Part shown: positions 12,631 to 22,317 of the stretch, piece after piece
Numbering within the stretch: position 1 is the stretch's first letter
Layout: each line of letters starts with the position of its first letter
Assembly (NCBI GenBank): GCA_902728285.1
Contig: CACVBU010001154.1
Span: forward strand, 744,001 to 808,000
DNA from: Clytia hemisphaerica
Lineage: Eukaryota; Cnidaria; Hydrozoa; Leptothecata; Clytiidae
Direction: 5' to 3'
Length of the DNA: 64,000 nt
Translations under genes and position numbers: made by a program
The notes under the pieces: model-generated
Seen by the model: only the letters and a program-made list of their open reading frames with translations
What the model was told of the DNA's origin: nothing
Database searches by the model: none

Positions 12631-13915
12631 CCAAGTCGACGCTTCGCCTCTGAATTATATACGTTTTTTGTAGGAAGGTAATAAAAATCTGGAAGTCCGT
12701 GGATATTATCTATTTTTCTGTGTTTTAAGTTTAAAACCGTTTAGAAAGATCTTATTTTAAATTTTTTCAAATTTCTACGGCAAGGCAAAACAAAAATTAA
12801 ACAATTATTTACGCTAATCGTATGACTGATTACAGATTAGTACAAGAGTTCCCAGTTCACAGGGCCGATTAATCGTTAATTGTCCCTAAACATAACAAAC
12901 TATACATTTTAGGAATCGTATTTGGATGTAGAATACAGTATCGGATTCGGTGTAACTTAATTTTTTTCTCAGCTAAATTTGAGTTTTTCTAAGAAAACGT
13001 GATTATGACGTCATTATTTATGACGTCATAATCATGGAATGTGGAATGAATGAGGAATGAAGCGAGGGAAATAATATGTTCACGCCAATAATGAGTCCTG
13101 TAAGAAATGCAGACCTGATAATGCAACTTTTCAATTGAATAACTCGATAACTCAACTCTATTCGAGTTGGACGAGCAGAATATATTTGTCCACTAGAACT
13201 CTCAAAGAAATTTTTTTTTTCAGAAGTGCGCCATAAGTAAATGCTACTAAAGCGTTTGTTTTACCCAGGGTAGGCTTTTTAAATCTTAGTTTGGTCGAAG
13301 GTACTCTTATAAATAAGTTCTTATACAAAAAAGTGTTGCTTTAAAGAATAGAGAACATTCGCCACAAGCCCCCCCCCCCCAGTCAGGGCATTCAAAAAGA
13401 CATTTTTTTACCCACAGGGTCGGCTTTTTATTGGCCCAGCGCGCGCAGCGTAATGGGCTTTTAAAACGCAACTGATCGAAGATATTTGATTTTGTTGGGG
13501 CCTGTGCGCGCAACTATCAATTGACGAGCCCATGCTAAAAAAGCGTTTATCTAACTTGCTATTGTGCGCATGCGTAAAAAAACACAATCGATTAATGCAC
13601 CCGATTAATATGGTCAAATCTCAAATCTCTCCTTCTAAATTTTACGAAATAATTTTCTCAAATAAGTTATTAAAGCATCTAATTAACTCTCCATTAATTT
13701 CTTGTATGATTCGAGTTCCTCTGTATCGAAGAATTCACTCATATAAATCATAAAGCTGTATGGCGACTCTGCAACGGAAACTATGTCGACACTACTGACA
13801 ATGCTGGACCTTAACGCCGCTTAGGCTTATTCTTGTTGTATTTATCTAGGTCAAGGGTCGGCCTTTTTCCCACCCAAGGGTCGGGGTTAATATAAATTGC
13901 CGTCATTTTTAGAAA
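12631..13915. other. Intergenic, no gene seen
   Basis: Apart from the TGACGTCA palindrome it has a C run at 13370-13380 and a GC-rich patch around 13435-13520 (GCGCGCAGCG). The overlapping short frames around 13307-13753 look like chance frames. Confidence 0.35.
13001..13033. repeat. 33-bp palindrome with two TGACGTCA cores
   Basis: Reads GATTATGACGTCA, then TTATT, then TATGACGTCATAATC-like text: an inverted pair of full cAMP-response-element octamers. No gene start is recognised within 300 bp, so it may be a foldback remnant rather than a promoter. Confidence 0.5.
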
Positions 13916-14173
13916 ACGCGGCCGCGTCATTTTCAGAAACACGCAGCCGTGTCTTTTTTCAGAAACACGCGGCCGCATAAAATGACACGCGGCCGTGTAA
14001 TTAATTACGCGGCCGCGTTTTTTAGACTCGCCCGCATATTTTAACACGCAGCCGCGTTTCTCGACAAAAACGTGCGGCCGCGTTTTTATCTTTTAATATC
14101 CGGCTGCGTCTTTCCGCTGAATAACGCGGCCGCACTTTTAGCATACGACCGCGTTATATAAAACGGGGCCGCC
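13916..14173. repeat. Cluster of ACGCGGCCGCGT-like palindromes
   Basis: About a dozen copies of a CG-rich palindrome (ACGCGGCCGCGT and variants ACGCAGCCGTGT, GTGCGGCCGCGT, CGGCTGCGT), spaced roughly 20-27 bp and separated by variable AT-rich spacers such as TTTTTCAGAAAC. The conserved part is the palindrome, not the spacer, unlike an ordinary tandem satellite. Confidence 0.8.
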
Positions 14174-14297
14174 TTACAAAAGAAACACAACTAAAACTAA
14201 AAGGTACAATTATTCAGCCACGGTAAAAACGTGTAATTTCAAAAAAATCTGAAAGGTTTCCTACACTTTTTTTTAGAAGAACCAGTAAAACTTTTCT

Positions 14298-14535
14298 GAG
14301 GCTCGGCTGTTCTTATTTTTTTTGACAGTTTGAGCCTGAAATTTTTCTTATTCTGTTCTTATTTTCAGGCTGTATTTGAGGTATTTTAGACGTTATACCC
14401 AATTTTTACCGCTTTTGCCCCTAAATTGCTTGAAATTTAGTATTTCAGGCTCAGCATTGTTCTTAAATTGTTCTTATTTTTTGGCGATTTTGAGCCTCAT
14501 TGTTCTTAAAAAATTGTTCTTATAAAAAAAGTGTA
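14298..14535. repeat. Copy of the TTCTTATAAAAAAAGTGTA element
   Basis: Ends ATTGTTCTTATAAAAAAAGTGTA and contains GGCGATTTTGAGCCTCATTG, a motif also found near 8995-9020. Internal CAGGCTC and GAGCCTGA pieces pair. The left end is diverged. Confidence 0.5.
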
Positions 14536-14669
14536 CTCATTTTAGTTTTTTTTACAATCACACTTTTTGAAACACCCGGTATCTATGCTTTTCAGAGGTT
14601 AAAAATCTTAAATCAAATATTATAAATTTAAAGTGATTTTTGAAATTCATTACTGTACGCTTGCTTCAG

Positions 14670-15212
14670 AGTAACAGTTAGTCGGACAAAATTTCATGTA
14701 CCATGTGTGTGTGCCAGTGACATGGAAAGATAACCGAGTCCCATTTGGGCAAGTGTGCTTCCCAAGAACAGGCTCTCATCTCAGATAAATGCAATATTTG
14801 ATTTAAAAATCAAAAATCAAGAATTGGTTTGAAATTTAATTTTTAATTGGTGAGGGATAATTGAAAATCAATTTTCTTCTGAAATTCGATTTGATTTTAA
14901 ATCAAAAATCAAATGATACTTTCGGGTCACGGATTGAATCCGATTTCCTTTTGATTTCTGATTTCTTTTTGATTTCTTTTTGATTTTTGATTTCTGATTT
15001 CTTTTTGATTTCTCTTTGATTTCTGATTTCTTTTTGATTTCTTTTTGATTTTTGATTTTTTTTTTTGATTTTTTTTTTAATTTTTTTTTATTTTTGATTT
15101 CTGATTTCTTTTTGATTTCTTTTTGATTTTTGATTTCTTTTTGATTTCTTTTTGATTTCTTTTTGATTTTTCAAAAAGGTGTACGTGATTTTTTTCAGTG
15201 ATTTACCCCTCG
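14670..15212 (-). repeat. Satellite-bearing dispersed repeat, right inverted copy
   Basis: Reverse-complement counterpart of 6105-6640. It begins GTCGGACAAAATTTCATG, carries ACTTTCGGGTCACGGATTGA near 14920, then the 11-bp TTTTTGATTTC satellite (about 14945-15175), and ends GTGATTTACCCCTCGA. The non-satellite flanks are visibly almost identical over about 260 bp, so the two copies are either young or homogenised. Confidence 0.8.
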
Positions 15213-16034
15213 AATGGCATTATCGGAATCGTAATATACATCAAATTATCTTTCCAACGAGTATAAACATGAATGGGTTTCTATCATTTTTCACATTTTT
15301 CATGTGATTTTTTTGGTGGTTCGAGTGAGTGATCTGAAAAAGGCCATAAAAAAATTTTCCCAACACTTGGAAGGGGCAAAATTGGTTTTTTAGTTTCCAT
15401 TAAGACTATATTAATGGAAAATGCAATAAAAACCCATATATACCCTATGTCAGGGTGATGAGAGACCGCCACTGGACTAGACAGCTCGGAAATCCAATAG
15501 AGATGTCCATGGTTTTTTTTTTTCAATTTCTCATCAGAGATGAGGCTTGATCGCTTTTTTCGGGGATGAGATATTTCACCAGGGAAGAGTCTTACTGGGG
15601 GGAGAGTCTACCAGTCTGAGTATAAAATAGTTTAACACCCGTGTCACAGACACGCTGGGACCCTTGCCCCGCTGGAAAATTAAGCAAAAATTTCGGAAAA
15701 ACCCTTGAATTTCAGCCCCACTGGGAAATTAACTTTGATTTCATCCCCACTCGAAATTCCATGTTTAAAAATTGCACTCCGAAACCATCCCCACTACGTT
15801 TTTTAACCTTGGAACAATAGAATTTCTATCCCCATTAGGATTTCAATAGGAATCTTTATTCCCACTGAGGAAAAAAGTTCCATCGGCATCGGGGCTGTGA
15901 GACAGGGGTGTAGTTTAATTTCAACGTCGTTTAGGTTCCACTTTCCGGACTGAGATTCCACTGCCATTTTTCCAGTGGAAAAGACCAAGGCTCTGGGTAG
16001 CTGAAAAAGGAGAGTTGGCAGTTTCCGGAGAAGT
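15213..16034. other. Intergenic, includes a dispersed repeat at 15640-15915
   Basis: The stretch 15640-15915 (ATTTCAGCCCCACTGGGAAA, AACAATAGAATTTCTATCCC, GGGGCTGTGAGACAGGGGTG) matches 34676-34922 inside the third membralin intron in the same orientation. No gene seen. Confidence 0.5.
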
Positions 16035-16273
16035 TACCTTAAGTGGATAAATTTTCGCGTGGACTTTTTTTCGCGAATCGAAAATCGAAAATTTTCGCGT
16101 GGACTAAATTTCGCGAATCAGCCTCTTTTTCACCTAATTTCTTTCATTTTCCTAGGGGTTTTGGCAAAAATCATAATTTTAAATTTTTCGCGTGGACAAA
16201 ATTTCGCGAAAATGGCCAGAATACGCGAAAATCGCGAAAATTAATCCACGCGAAAATTTATCCACTTAAGGTA
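16035..16273. mobile_element. MITE with TACCTTAAGTGG ends
   Basis: The ends TACCTTAAGTGGATAAATTT and AAATTTATCCACTTAAGGTA are perfect inverted repeats, and the pairing continues through TTCGCGTGGA. The interior has further TTTCGCG motifs. Two ORFs over it (a Phe/Asn/Lys-rich frame) are artefacts of the palindrome. A diverged relative lies near 38660-38890. Confidence 0.8.
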
Positions 16274-16347
16274 GTTGAATCTTATCGAAAACGACGTTAG
16301 GCCATTGGGGAATCTTCTAACCAGATTCGATGGGTTTTCAACCGGTT

Positions 16348-16451
16348 GAGATGGAGTTTTTGTAAGACACCTTAATAATTGATCATTTGAAGTAACAAAA
16401 ACAAGTTAACTACCAACCAAATCAAATAAGAGCTTGTAAAAACTCCATCTC
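16348..16451. repeat. Short hairpin element, GAGATGGAGTTTTTGTAAG ends
   Basis: GAGATGGAGTTTTTGTAAG pairs with CTTGTAAAAACTCCATCTC about 100 bp away. The copy inside tandem unit 2 is at about 17988-18091. A third copy in reverse orientation, sharing AAGCTCTTATTTGATTTGGT, is in a membralin intron at 40282-40416. Confidence 0.75.
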
Positions 16452-16518
16452 GTCCCTTTTCAACTTTTTTAAAAAGGATGCTTGTATTGATGTTTATTTT
16501 ATGATTTTAAGATGTGCC

Positions 16519-16797
16519 TACTCTCGGGTACCTAATAGCCGTCCCCCCCCCGCTAATTAATTTTTCGAAAATTTTCCACCCAGGACATTCTTATTCCAAC
16601 CCCCCCGCTTATTAATTTTTGGGAAAATGTTTTTGAAAGATCCCTTTTTTGTCTTAATTCTGCTGTATTAGCCTCCTTTTCAAACATTTTCCACCCAGGA
16701 CATTTTTATTCCAACCCCCCGCTTATTAAATTTTGAGATTTTTTCCAACCCCCTGCTATTCCAATTCCCCCCCCCGGCTATTAGGTACCCGAGAGTA
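16519..16797. mobile_element. MITE with TACTCTCGGGTACC ends, copy 1
   Basis: The ends TACTCTCGGGTACCTAATAG and CTATTAGGTACCCGAGAGTA are perfect inverted repeats. The body is alternating C runs and ACCCAGGACATTCTTATTCC motifs. The copy in tandem unit 2 is 18159-18440. Diverged copies occur at 33588-33832 and 36003-36262 in membralin introns. Confidence 0.8.
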
Positions 16798-17033
16798 TGC
16801 TCTCACATAAAAAATATTGTTTGCATTGCAAGCAATTGAAAATTATCAAACATCAAACACTTATCATATCTATCAATGGAAAAATCTAATGTTTTTATCT
16901 CTGTCATTACCCATGCAAATCCATCTCACTGCAGATTAGTGGATATATATATCCATAATGTCTTTAGAGCATATTATTTTTAAGAACAATAAAAAAATAA
17001 GAACTATAATTCGGTTGTTTCAAATAAAGGTAA

Positions 17034-17532
17034 TGGTCGTGTTCAGACCAAGGTTTAAAGCAATTAGGTCTACATGTTTTCTTTTATATTCCTTTTGTAT
17101 TTAAAACGGCGCACTTCTCATTAGTTAAACCAAAGTTTAAAAGGAATCACCCTCTGGTTTAAGAAACTAGTTTTTACGATTTCGTTACAGTTTTCTGAAT
17201 AGACGAAATTAAAATTCGCAAGTGAAAAGCAATGCTCCTTTTGTAAATGAAGAAAAAAGAACGTGAAATTTATGACTTAGAGACGGTCGGAGCATCTCTA
17301 GCAGTAATGGCTTCAATGAACATGAATTAGTGTTTTGCAGAGGGATTCCCTGAAATCTTTTTTGTTTCAAAGTATCTCAAGAGAGAAGATGACATGATTT
17401 CAAGTTAGGAAAGGAGATTCCTCGAGATCGTCAATCGATGATGACAAAAGAAAAGTGATTATAATTGAATTCCCATATCAACAAGGTACTACTTAAACCT
17501 TAAACTTAAACTTTCAGGTCTGAACACGACCA
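17034..17532. mobile_element. TIR element with TGGTCGTGTTCAGACC ends
   Basis: The ends TGGTCGTGTTCAGACC and GGTCTGAACACGACCA are perfect inverted repeats, continuing with a short AAGTTTAA-type pairing. About 500 bp, non-coding. The duplicated copy is 18673-19168. Superfamily not recognised. Confidence 0.75.
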
Positions 17533-17705
17533 ATAAATCTACTTTTTAATAACTTTAATCATATACACGCTTTTTTATAAGAACACGAGGCTGAAAATTG
17601 GCCACACATCCGAGATTTTCAAACATTTTATCAATCAAGTTTTGAAGACATGAGAAAATATGAAAACTATTTTTGATTGTGCTTATATGAAAACTCATGT
17701 GTAAC

Positions 17706-19341
17706 TTTTTTCGCGAATCGAAAATCGAAAATTTTCGCGTGGACTAAATTTCGCGAATCAGCCTCTTTTTCACCTAATTTCTTTCATTTTCCTAGGGGTT
17801 TTGGCAAAAATCATAATTTTAAATTTTTCGCGTGGACAAAATTTCGCGAAAATGGCCAGAATACGCGAAAATCGCGAAAATTAATCCACGCGAAAATTTA
17901 TCCACTTAAGGTAGTTGAATCTTATCGAAAACGACGTTAGGCCATTGGGGAATCTTCTAACCAGATTCGATGGGTTTTCAACCGGTTGAGATGGAGTTTT
18001 TGTAAGACACCTTAATAATTGATCATTTGAAGTAACAAAAACAAGTTAACTACCAACCAAATCAAATAAGAGCTTGTAAAAACTCCATCTCGTCCCTTTT
18101 CAACTTTTTTAAAAAGGATGCTTGTATTGATGTTTATTTTATGATTTTAAGATGTGCCTACTCTCGGGTACCTAATAGCCGTCCCCCCCCCCCCGCTAAT
18201 TAATTTTTCGAAAATTTTCCACCCAGGACATTCTTATTCCAACCCCCCCGCTTATTAATTTTTGGGAAAATGTTTTTGAAAGATCCCTTTTTTGTCTTAA
18301 TTCTGCTGTATTAGCCTCCTTTTCAAACATTTTCCACCCAGGACATTTTTATTCCAACCCCCCCGCTTATTAAATTTTGAGATTTTTTCCAACCCCCCTG
18401 CTTATTCCAACCCCCCCGGCTATTAGGTACCCGAGAGTATGCTCTCACATAAAAAATATTGTTTGCATTGCAAGAAATTGAAAATTATCAAACATCAAAC
18501 ACTTATCATATATCAATGGAAAATCTAATGTTTTTATCTCTGTCATTACCCATGCAAATCCATCTCACTGCAGATTAGTGGATATATATATCCATAATGT
18601 CTTTAGAGCATATTATTTTTAAGAACAATAAAAAAATAAGAACTATAATTCGGTTGTTTCAAATAAAGGTAATGGTCGTGTTCAGACCAAGGTTTAAAGC
18701 AATTAGGTCTACATGTTTCTTTTATATTCCTTTTGTATTTAACGGCGCACTTCTCATTAGTTAAACCAAAGTTTAAAAAGGAATCACCCTCTGGTTTAAG
18801 AAACTAGTTTTTACGATTTCGTTACAGTTTTCTGAATAGACGAAATTAAAATTCGCAAGTGAAAAGCATGCTCCTTTTGTAAATGAAGAAAAAAGAACGT
18901 GAAATTTATGACTTAGAGACGGTCGGAGCATCTCTAGCAGTAATGGCTTCAATGAACATGAATTAGTGTTTTGCAGAGGGATTCCCTGAAATCTTTTTTG
19001 TTTCAAAGTATCTCAAGAGAGAAGATGACATGATTTCAAGTTAGGAAAGGAGATTCCTCGAGATCGTCAATCGATGATGACAAAAGAAAAGTGATTATAA
19101 TTGAATTCCCATATCAACAAGGTACTACTTAAACCTTAAACTTAAACTTTCAGGTCTGAACACGACCAATAAATCTACTTTTTAATAACTTTAATCATAT
19201 ACACGCTTTTTTATAAGAACACGAGGCTGAAAATTGGCCACACATCCGAGATTTTCAAACATTTTATCAATCAAGTTTTGAAGACATGAGAAAATATGAA
19301 AACTATTTTTGATTGTGCTTATATGAAAACTCATGTGTAAC
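17706..19341 (+). repeat. Direct tandem duplication, unit 2 (about 1.64 kb)
   Basis: Second copy of 16065-17705. It lacks the left 30 bp of the TACCTTAAG MITE, so the duplication breakpoint lies inside that element, at a T run next to AAC. After this copy the sequence continues as unique DNA (GGTGTAATTTGAG). Confidence 0.9.
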
Positions 19342-19434
19342 TGGTGTAATTTGAGCACTAAATGTTAAGGAACAAAAATAAAAAATACGAGTAGAAAAGA
19401 GTGTTAAGCACATTTAGAGATATATACACTTTTT

Positions 19435-19675
19435 TTTATGAGAAGGAACTATATAAGAACATAAGGCTTCGCTGGCCAAAATATTAAGAACAAGTTAAGG
19501 ACATTTTAAGGCTTGGTGGACGCTAAAACACCTAATTTCTTAGGAAAATGGACAAAAATGCTCAAAAAAGCCGAAAATAAGAATATTTTTAAGAATATTT
19601 TTAGGCTTGAAACTCAAAAAGTTAAGAACATCCAAAGATTTCAAAAATTTTGGATGTTCTTATAAAAAAAGTGTA
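19435..19675. mobile_element. MITE with TACACTTTTTTTATAAGAACA ends
   Basis: The left end TACACTTTTTTTTATGAGAA and the right end TTCTTATAAAAAAAGTGTA are inverted repeats over 241 bp. Internal motifs (AAGGCTT, GGACAAAAATGCTC, TTTTAGGCTTGAAACTC) recur in the diverged copies at 2122-2370 and 14298-14535. Confidence 0.65.
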
Positions 19676-20683
19676 TTTCATAATTTCATGCAAGTTAAAT
19701 AATTCGAAAGAGGAATGAAAGCAAAAAGTAATTAAAGCTGTTGAACTTTCACTTTTCAGTGACTGTGTTTATAAGAGTTTTCCAATCTAGTAGAAATAGC
19801 ACAGAGTACAAACAACTTTCAGTTTTGACTTTATATTAGCCCAATAAGCTTGAAAAATTATTGAAAAAGTTTGGAACAACAAAAAGCTATACAGAAATTT
19901 ATTCTCGACAAGAAAAGTAATTGTTTTTATCGAAAAAAGGGGGTCGAATATTTTTAAAAGGATTAAAACGACTTTAAAGTCCAAAAAACAAAAATATTGT
20001 GGTTAAAGCTACTAAACTAAATTTTGAATTTTAGACACGACTATTTTCAACACACGTATTATTTTAACCTTTCTTGTATAATTATGCACAATATACTATA
20101 TTAAAAAAATTTAAACACAGAAAAATTATGAAATTATAGGAATTTATAAAAATCGAACAGATTATGCATATTAAAAAAAGAGTGATAAATCAATGCTCAA
20201 AAGCTTAAGGTTGAAAGCTCCCAAAAATGAATTTCAGATGGTAAAACTTGTTGACATTTTTTCACGGTTTCAAACAAACACCCAAATAGTATAAACAAAT
20301 TATAAGAGATTTTTGTTTTCATTCAAAATATAGCTGAATATAACCCTTCGAAATTTCAAAGACACCAAATTTGTTTCATGTAAGAGTTCTAAAGCTTCCC
20401 TGAATTGTCTTGGAAACACTTTTAGAAATAGTGTATTCAGCTAAGCATTATTCTTACTATTTAGAATTGTTCTTAACCATAGGCCTCTTCTCTCAATCCT
20501 GAAACCTCACTTAATTATTATAAAATTTCAGGACCCTTAATGATTATGTAAATTAGAAATGCATTTTTTAAGGAACCAAATCAATTAGTTGACATAAACA
20601 CACTAAGTGCAGCATAACAATAAAGCATAATATGTACAATTTTATAGAAGGTTTATTAGAATATATTTAAAGAGTTTTGATAT
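19676..20683. other. Intergenic sequence downstream of the IRF gene
   Basis: AT-rich with no element or gene recognised. It includes the probable IRF 3' end (minus-strand AATAAA at 20652-20657). Confidence 0.4.
20652..20657 (-). terminator. Poly(A) signal AATAAA for the IRF gene
   Basis: TTTATT on the plus strand is AATAAA on the minus strand, about 27 nt past the IRF stop codon (20684-20686). It implies a very short 3' UTR if used. Confidence 0.5.
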
Positions 20684-21883
20684 TCAATTACGCGGAGTTA
20701 TCAAATCTTCTTCATCCTCTGGGTCCTGATCAATTACTTCAATAGCTGCAGCATCTTGAACTTCTACCTCATCATCTTGTTGTTCTTTACCTTCAAAAGA
20801 TTCATCTTTTTCTTCGGGTTCAGTTCCCGTCATAGTTTTTTCTAGAGCTTGGTCTTCACTCATTGTAACAATGTGTATAATATCAGTGTCATTTTCAGTG
20901 GTATCGTAAGTCGAGTCAACAATTTCCATTTGCTCAGTTGATTCTACTTTAATAGCAACTTTTAATGTTTCGTTTCTTTCAGCCGACTGTAAAGCTTTTC
21001 CGATGAAATAAAGGTCTTGAAGATTGGGCTTAGGCAATTCTTCTGGGTTTTCTTTAGTAGCAATCAAATTTTTCTCCATTAATTCCTTTAAGTCCTCGTT
21101 ATGACACAAATGTTCGTTAGTGTTATTTAGAGCAGAAAACATCTCTTTCAATGACTGAAAATCTACATTTTCCTCTTCTTCATTGTGTAAGTCTTCGTAA
21201 ATTTTCAGAGCATCTTGCATTTGAATACGAATGAAAGCACAACCATTACAAATTTTACTTTGAGCTTTTGCCTTAGCTGCAGCAGCTTTCTCTGCTGCTT
21301 TCTTATAACGTCCTCGCTCTATAGGAACACCATCAGGTGGAGGTGGGCCAAAATTGGGATAAGTTAGTCGCACAAGTTTTCTAGGTGAATCATTGTCTGT
21401 TGTAACTTCATTGCTATTCAAGGGGCGACGTCCTTTCTTGGGAGCTTCAACAAGTTGCATAATACGATGGGCTTTATCTCCTTTTCTCTGTCCTTGATCT
21501 TTCAAAAATGTGATTGAACTATGAGAATTTATTGCACATCGGAAATTTGTTTTCCAAAGAGCAGGCCTGGCTTTATCAACACCCTCTCGGTATCGATTTG
21601 TGTAAATTGCCCATGCTTTAAAAAGGGAAACATCTCCATCCTCCCAGCCATTTCTAGAAGCATGTTTCCAAGGTACATGAAATATTTTCTCCTTTCTATC
21701 AATCCAATAAACACCTTTGTGCTTTCCACTATCTACTTGTTCCTTTAACCATTCTGGTAAACTCAATCGAAACAAATTTGGACTGGAATTAGCAGCTAAA
21801 ACTGGACATAACTGCTCTTCTTCTGCTACCCCTTCAGTATCAGTAGTTGTAGTGATAGCTTCAGCTGCATCAGTGGTCGACAT
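20684..21883 (-). CDS. IRF: IRF-family transcription factor (IRF1/2-like DNA-binding domain)
   Basis: A 399-residue single-exon protein. Residues about 37-148 form a complete interferon-regulatory-factor DNA-binding domain (winged helix binding GAAA-containing sites in the nucleus). The pentad tryptophans are W45, W60, W72, W80 and W91. The recognition-helix segment W110-KTNFRCAINS (residues 110-120) keeps the Arg, Cys, Asn and Ser that contact DNA in vertebrate IRF1/2. The domain most resembles IRF1/2 (FHVPWKHASRNGWED, AIYTNRYREGVDK). Residues 150-210 are basic. A short predicted helix follows (FIRIQMQDALKIYEDL), and the C-terminal 100 residues are acidic, as in an activation domain. I see no IRF-association (SMAD-like) domain. 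The ATG is the first Met of the frame. No intron interrupts the domain, which is unusual because animal IRF genes normally carry introns there; a retrocopy origin is possible. The exact orthology group cannot be settled here. Confidence 0.93.
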   Translation of the reverse strand: MSTTDAAEAITTTTDTEGVAEEEQLCPVLAANSSPNLFRLSLPEWLKEQVDSGKHKGVYWIDRKEKIFHVPWKHASRNGWEDGDVSLFKAWAIYTNRYREGVDKARPALWKTNFRCAINSHSSITFLKDQGQRKGDKAHRIMQLVEAPKKGRRPLNSNEVTTDNDSPRKLVRLTYPNFGPPPPDGVPIERGRYKKAAEKAAAAKAKAQSKICNGCAFIRIQMQDALKIYEDLHNEEEENVDFQSLKEMFSALNNTNEHLCHNEDLKELMEKNLIATKENPEELPKPNLQDLYFIGKALQSAERNETLKVAIKVESTEQMEIVDSTYDTTENDTDIIHIVTMSEDQALEKTMTGTEPEEKDESFEGKEQQDDEVEVQDAAAIEVIDQDPEDEEDLITPRN

Positions 21884-21895
21884 TTTTAAAGTTTT

Positions 21896-21912
21896 GAAAC
21901 TGAAATCGAAAG
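21896..21912 (+). promoter_or_regulatory. Triple GAAA IRF site 13 bp upstream of the IRF ATG
   Basis: GAAACTGAAATCGAAAG has three GAAA cores with two-base spacing, the GAAANNGAAA arrangement bound by IRF dimers. It is followed by GAACTTTCG, a partial inverted match. On the minus strand the same bases read CTTTCGATTTCAG, which also resembles a 3' splice acceptor of a 5'-UTR intron, so the site could be transcribed rather than promoter DNA. Confidence 0.55.
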
Positions 21913-21953
21913 AACTTTCGCCTTCGATTTCAACTGCACCTCGGACACGTCGA

Positions 21954-21974
21954 GTGAAAAGAAAAGTGAAAGGG
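21954..21974 (+). promoter_or_regulatory. GAAA-rich IRF-like tract
   Basis: GTGAAAAGAAAAGTGAAAGG lies between the two consensus ISRE matches and resembles the AAGTGAAAG-type IRF sites of interferon promoters. Weaker on its own than its neighbours. Confidence 0.4.
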
Positions 21975-21993
21975 GCTAGGCCTGGGGATAGGA

Positions 21994-22007
21994 AGTTTCG
22001 CTTTCAC
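21994..22007 (-). promoter_or_regulatory. Consensus ISRE upstream of the IRF gene
   Basis: The plus strand reads AGTTTCGCTTTCAC, an exact match to the textbook ISRE AGTTTCNNTTTCNY. In the direction of the IRF gene it reads GTGAAAGCGAAACT. It lies 111-124 bp upstream of the start codon. Confidence 0.6.
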
Positions 22008-22317
22008 TTATCAATTCTTTTCATTGGCTCCGAAATCTATTGTATTTTCGACTGGACAAACGAGACAAGCATTGTTCTTAGTTTAGACTGGACAAAATTA
22101 ATTTTAAAACCGAAAGTCCGCCGAAAGTTACTTTGAAAATTTAACTCAAAGTGTCATGTAACCAAATTTGCTACCAAATTTAGTCTACAATTTTACTACA
22201 ATTCAAGATCCATCATTTTTAAGCCAAAAACTTGAACAAATTTACCAAAATAATGAAATGGTTTTACATTGTTAAAAACCGGCATTTTGCTAGCGGGCTA
22301 GTTTTGTTTGCTCTCGA

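Larger units (their letters stand above)
16065..17705 (+). repeat. Direct tandem duplication, unit 1 (about 1.64 kb)
   Basis: From the T run before CGCGAATCGAAAATCG to CTCATGTGTAAC. The whole unit is repeated directly at 17706-19341 with an offset of 1640 bp. Differences I noticed are mostly homopolymer lengths and one- or two-base indels. It contains the right part of the TACCTTAAG MITE, a GAGATGGAG hairpin, a TACTCTCGGGTACC MITE and a TGGTCGTG TIR element. Confidence 0.9.

Noticed and set aside
16043..16300. Plus-strand frames (FANRKSKIFAWTKF), also at 17677-17940
   Set aside because: They run through the palindromic TTTCGCG MITE, and the repetition comes from the tandem duplication; no splice logic or family match.
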